Source: JAVBKV01 sp031553885 (lineage in GTDB: Bacteria; Bacteroidota; Bacteroidia; Bacteroidales; Azobacteroidaceae). From it: 64,000 nucleotides of DNA. Position numbers and translations under genes: made by a program. This document shows positions 62,318 to 64,000 of this stretch, in pieces; within the stretch, counting starts at the first letter, position 1, and each line of letters opens with the position of its first letter. Location: NCBI GenBank assembly GCA_031553885.1, contig JAVBKV010000048.1:1-64000 (forward strand), read 5' to 3'. The notes beneath the pieces were generated by a model. The model was not told the DNA's origin. It saw nothing but the letters and a program-made list of their open reading frames with translations, and did not search any database.

Positions 62318-63622
62318 TTACAAGTTCCCGATTGCTTTTTGGAGTTGATAGTAAGTATAAATGGCCGACGTTTTAGCCGTTGTAAGTCTCAATTCGGCTG
62401 ATAACTGAACAGCATCAGCATCCAATAAGTCGGTCAATATGGCCAACTGGTTATAATATTTATTTTTTGTAATGCGATAATTCTCTTCCGATTCGGCGAC
62501 CGATTCTTTCAGTGTTTTAATCCGGTCTTCCGCTTCCAGGTGTTTGATATAGGCTGATTTAATTTCTGTCCGGATATTTTGTTTTTCTCTTTCCAACGCC
62601 AGTTCCTGCAGGAAAATCTGATGTTTTGCAACACTTGTCGTCTTCCTGTTTTTAAAGACCGATGAAAGGTTATAGGATAGATTCAGAGAAATACCCCAAG
62701 TGTTCATAAACAGATCCAACACGGGAGAGACACTGGTGATCGGACGTCCGAGAGAGTTTCCTGCCTGCAGCGACAAAGTAGGGAAATAGTCCGCCTTAGC
62801 CAATTTCAGATTATTTTCTGCCAGATGGATATTCGTTTCGACCATTTTTATTCCCGGATATTTGTTGTACGCTTCTGTCACATAATCACTTTCCATCATC
62901 ATGTCGGCAGAAAACTCCAACAGAGTCTCGTCAGGCTCCAGGATCAGTGTTTCGTCTAACCCCAGGACAACGTCCAACTGTTGTGATACAATAGCGATGT
63001 TATTGGTCGTTTCTTTATAAAACAGCTCGTAATTAGTCAAGACCAGTTTACTTCTCAACACATCATTGGAGGTAATCATCCCTTCTGCTTTCATTCGTTC
63101 AATGTCACGCAGTCGTTTGGTTGCTTCCTCGATATTCTTGGCATATACCTCACGACTTTTATAAAAGTTAAACAAATCGAGGTATTTACTCATCAACCAA
63201 AGCTTTAGCTCCCCCTTATTCCTTTGTAAAGACAAGCGGGCAACTTCTTTTTCCAATTCGGCTTTTTTAATATTATTTCCGACTCGTCCTCCATCGTAAA
63301 GCAACTGTTGTGCATTGATCTGGTAATTTTGTTTCCAATCCGGCATATCCACGTGTTTTACAACGGACAAATCCGTATCTAAAATTACCGGGGTTCCTAC
63401 ATAACCCATTAATCCACCGACTTCAACATCTGGTAAACGCTTTGTTTCAGCTACATTTACCCTATCTTCCGCCACCTGAACTTCCGTCATGGAGGCCAGA
63501 ATAGCTATACTATTATCCATTCCCCGTTGAAACAACTCATTTACAGACAATTTATAAGAATTCTGCGCAACAAGGGGATAAATGAAAAAACAGGACAAAA
63601 ACAATATATAAAATCTTCTCAT
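62318..63622 (-). CDS. TolC-family outer-membrane efflux channel
   Basis: 434 residues with a signal peptide (FYILFLSCFFIYPLVAQ). Two structural repeats of long helices (SVNELFQRGMDNSIAILASM at 25-44; the second begins NKYPGIKMVETNIHLAENNL near 260) separated by beta segments (WKQNYQINAQQLLYDGGRVG) are characteristic of TolC. It forms the outer-membrane duct for the HlyD-MFS pump encoded directly downstream. It follows the MarR gene by 23 bp. Confidence 0.93.
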   Translation of the reverse strand: MRRFYILFLSCFFIYPLVAQNSYKLSVNELFQRGMDNSIAILASMTEVQVAEDRVNVAETKRLPDVEVGGLMGYVGTPVILDTDLSVVKHVDMPDWKQNYQINAQQLLYDGGRVGNNIKKAELEKEVARLSLQRNKGELKLWLMSKYLDLFNFYKSREVYAKNIEEATKRLRDIERMKAEGMITSNDVLRSKLVLTNYELFYKETTNNIAIVSQQLDVVLGLDETLILEPDETLLEFSADMMMESDYVTEAYNKYPGIKMVETNIHLAENNLKLAKADYFPTLSLQAGNSLGRPITSVSPVLDLFMNTWGISLNLSYNLSSVFKNRKTTSVAKHQIFLQELALEREKQNIRTEIKSAYIKHLEAEDRIKTLKESVAESEENYRITKNKYYNQLAILTDLLDADAVQLSAELRLTTAKTSAIYTYYQLQKAIGNL

Positions 63623-63645
63623 CTACTCAAAAAATAGTTGAACAT

Positions 63646-64000
63646 TCATCTATTTAACTTATCTACATTTTCCTTAAACTCATTCAGATACTCAATACAA
63701 ACCTGTATATGAGCTACATTTGTACTGTTGGACATTTCGTCGTATGCATCATTCAATGCATTATTGATCCGGGTGTAAAGATTTTCTCCGGTTTCTGTCA
63801 TCAACACCATCTTGTTCCGCTTGTCTCCAGGATATTCCGCTCGTTTTACCAGACTCCTCGTCTCCATATTTTTGATTAAATGAGATAAACTCGATTTTTC
63901 TTTGAATGTTTTATTAGCCAACTCTTGTTGATTCATACCACCATGGTTGTATAGAACTCTTAAAATCATCAACATTTCAAACGAAACATCAATGTTTTGT
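63646..64000 (-). CDS. MarR-family regulator (5' end beyond the window)
   Basis: A partial gene. The frame stays open from an internal ATG at 63975 to the right edge, adding at least Q-N-I-D-V-S-F-E. MarR proteins have about 30 residues before this point, so the real start lies outside. The winged helix is visible (MILRVLYNHGGMNQQELANK; LSHLIKNMETRSLVKRAEYP; DKRNKMVLMTETG). It heads the TolC-HlyD-MFS operon and probably represses it, released by a small ligand. Treating the internal ATG as the start would give a protein lacking its dimer helix. Confidence 0.88.
   Translation of the reverse strand, partial: QNIDVSFEMLMILRVLYNHGGMNQQELANKTFKEKSSLSHLIKNMETRSLVKRAEYPGDKRNKMVLMTETGENLYTRINNALNDAYDEMSNSTNVAHIQVCIEYLNEFKENVDKLNR

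Noticed and set aside
1..64000. CRISPR arrays, tRNA or rRNA genes, insertion sequences
   Set aside because: No evenly spaced repeats, cloverleaf-like genes or transposase frames were seen when reading the intergenic regions.

Overview
The window is chromosomal DNA from a member of the Bacteroidales. The evidence is the promoter style (TTG, about 20 nt, TAnnTTTG), OPX/Wzc-type capsule export genes, TPR, DUF4251 and DUF1573 lipoproteins, the Lnb-type (DUF4105) protein, and the SecA with a long insertion and SEC-C tail. The presence of porU, porV and a protease with a type IX sorting domain points to a T9SS-positive lineage (Odoribacter, Parabacteroides, Tannerella or Porphyromonas-like) rather than Bacteroides proper. 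The genus cannot be fixed from this sequence. About 52 protein genes and one structured RNA are supported. No IS element, CRISPR array, tRNA or rRNA was seen.

Layout. 1-800: the edge of a probable small HTH gene, then a gene-poor stretch with a near-perfect 40-bp palindrome and a structured leader running into a TonB-like gene. 1.6-7 kb: a response regulator and histidine kinase, then a TetR regulator and a GC-rich P-type calcium ATPase that appear to share an operator. 7-11 kb: an EamA exporter, an O-antigen-ligase/TPR protein and a DUF1573 lipoprotein. 11-17.9 kb: secA, a degenerate alkaline-phosphatase-fold protein translationally coupled to an Lnb-type lipoprotein N-acyltransferase, and a nitroreductase. 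17.9-23 kb: ugd, a 6S-like (Bacteroidales-1) RNA, and the thrS-infC-rpmI-rplT operon. 23-26.5 kb: an HpcH aldolase, a DUF4251 lipoprotein and a large TPR protein.

26.6-38.4 kb is an exopolysaccharide region. It holds a polymerase-type tyrosine kinase (Wzc), two OPX export lipoproteins, def and ruvX embedded in the same run, a FemAB-like acyltransferase, a WcaJ-type initiating transferase, an OmpA protein, gmd and fcl (GDP-L-fucose supply) and a second, minimal sugar transferase. 38.5-42.6 kb: a serpin lipoprotein, two overlapping rhomboid proteases and a membrane-anchored EEP-family hydrolase. 42.6-52 kb: xseA, a subtilisin-like T9SS cargo, ispF, porV, porU, an FAH-family hydrolase and rex, all on the minus strand.

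52-64 kb: the malic enzyme-phosphotransacetylase fusion; a phosphate-type porin with a POT/MFS permease and two glycosyltransferases; and a MarR-TolC-HlyD-MFS tripartite efflux operon whose MarR gene runs off the right edge.

Much of the window deals with building and policing the cell envelope: lipoprotein maturation, T9SS surface attachment, capsule export, proteases and a protease inhibitor.
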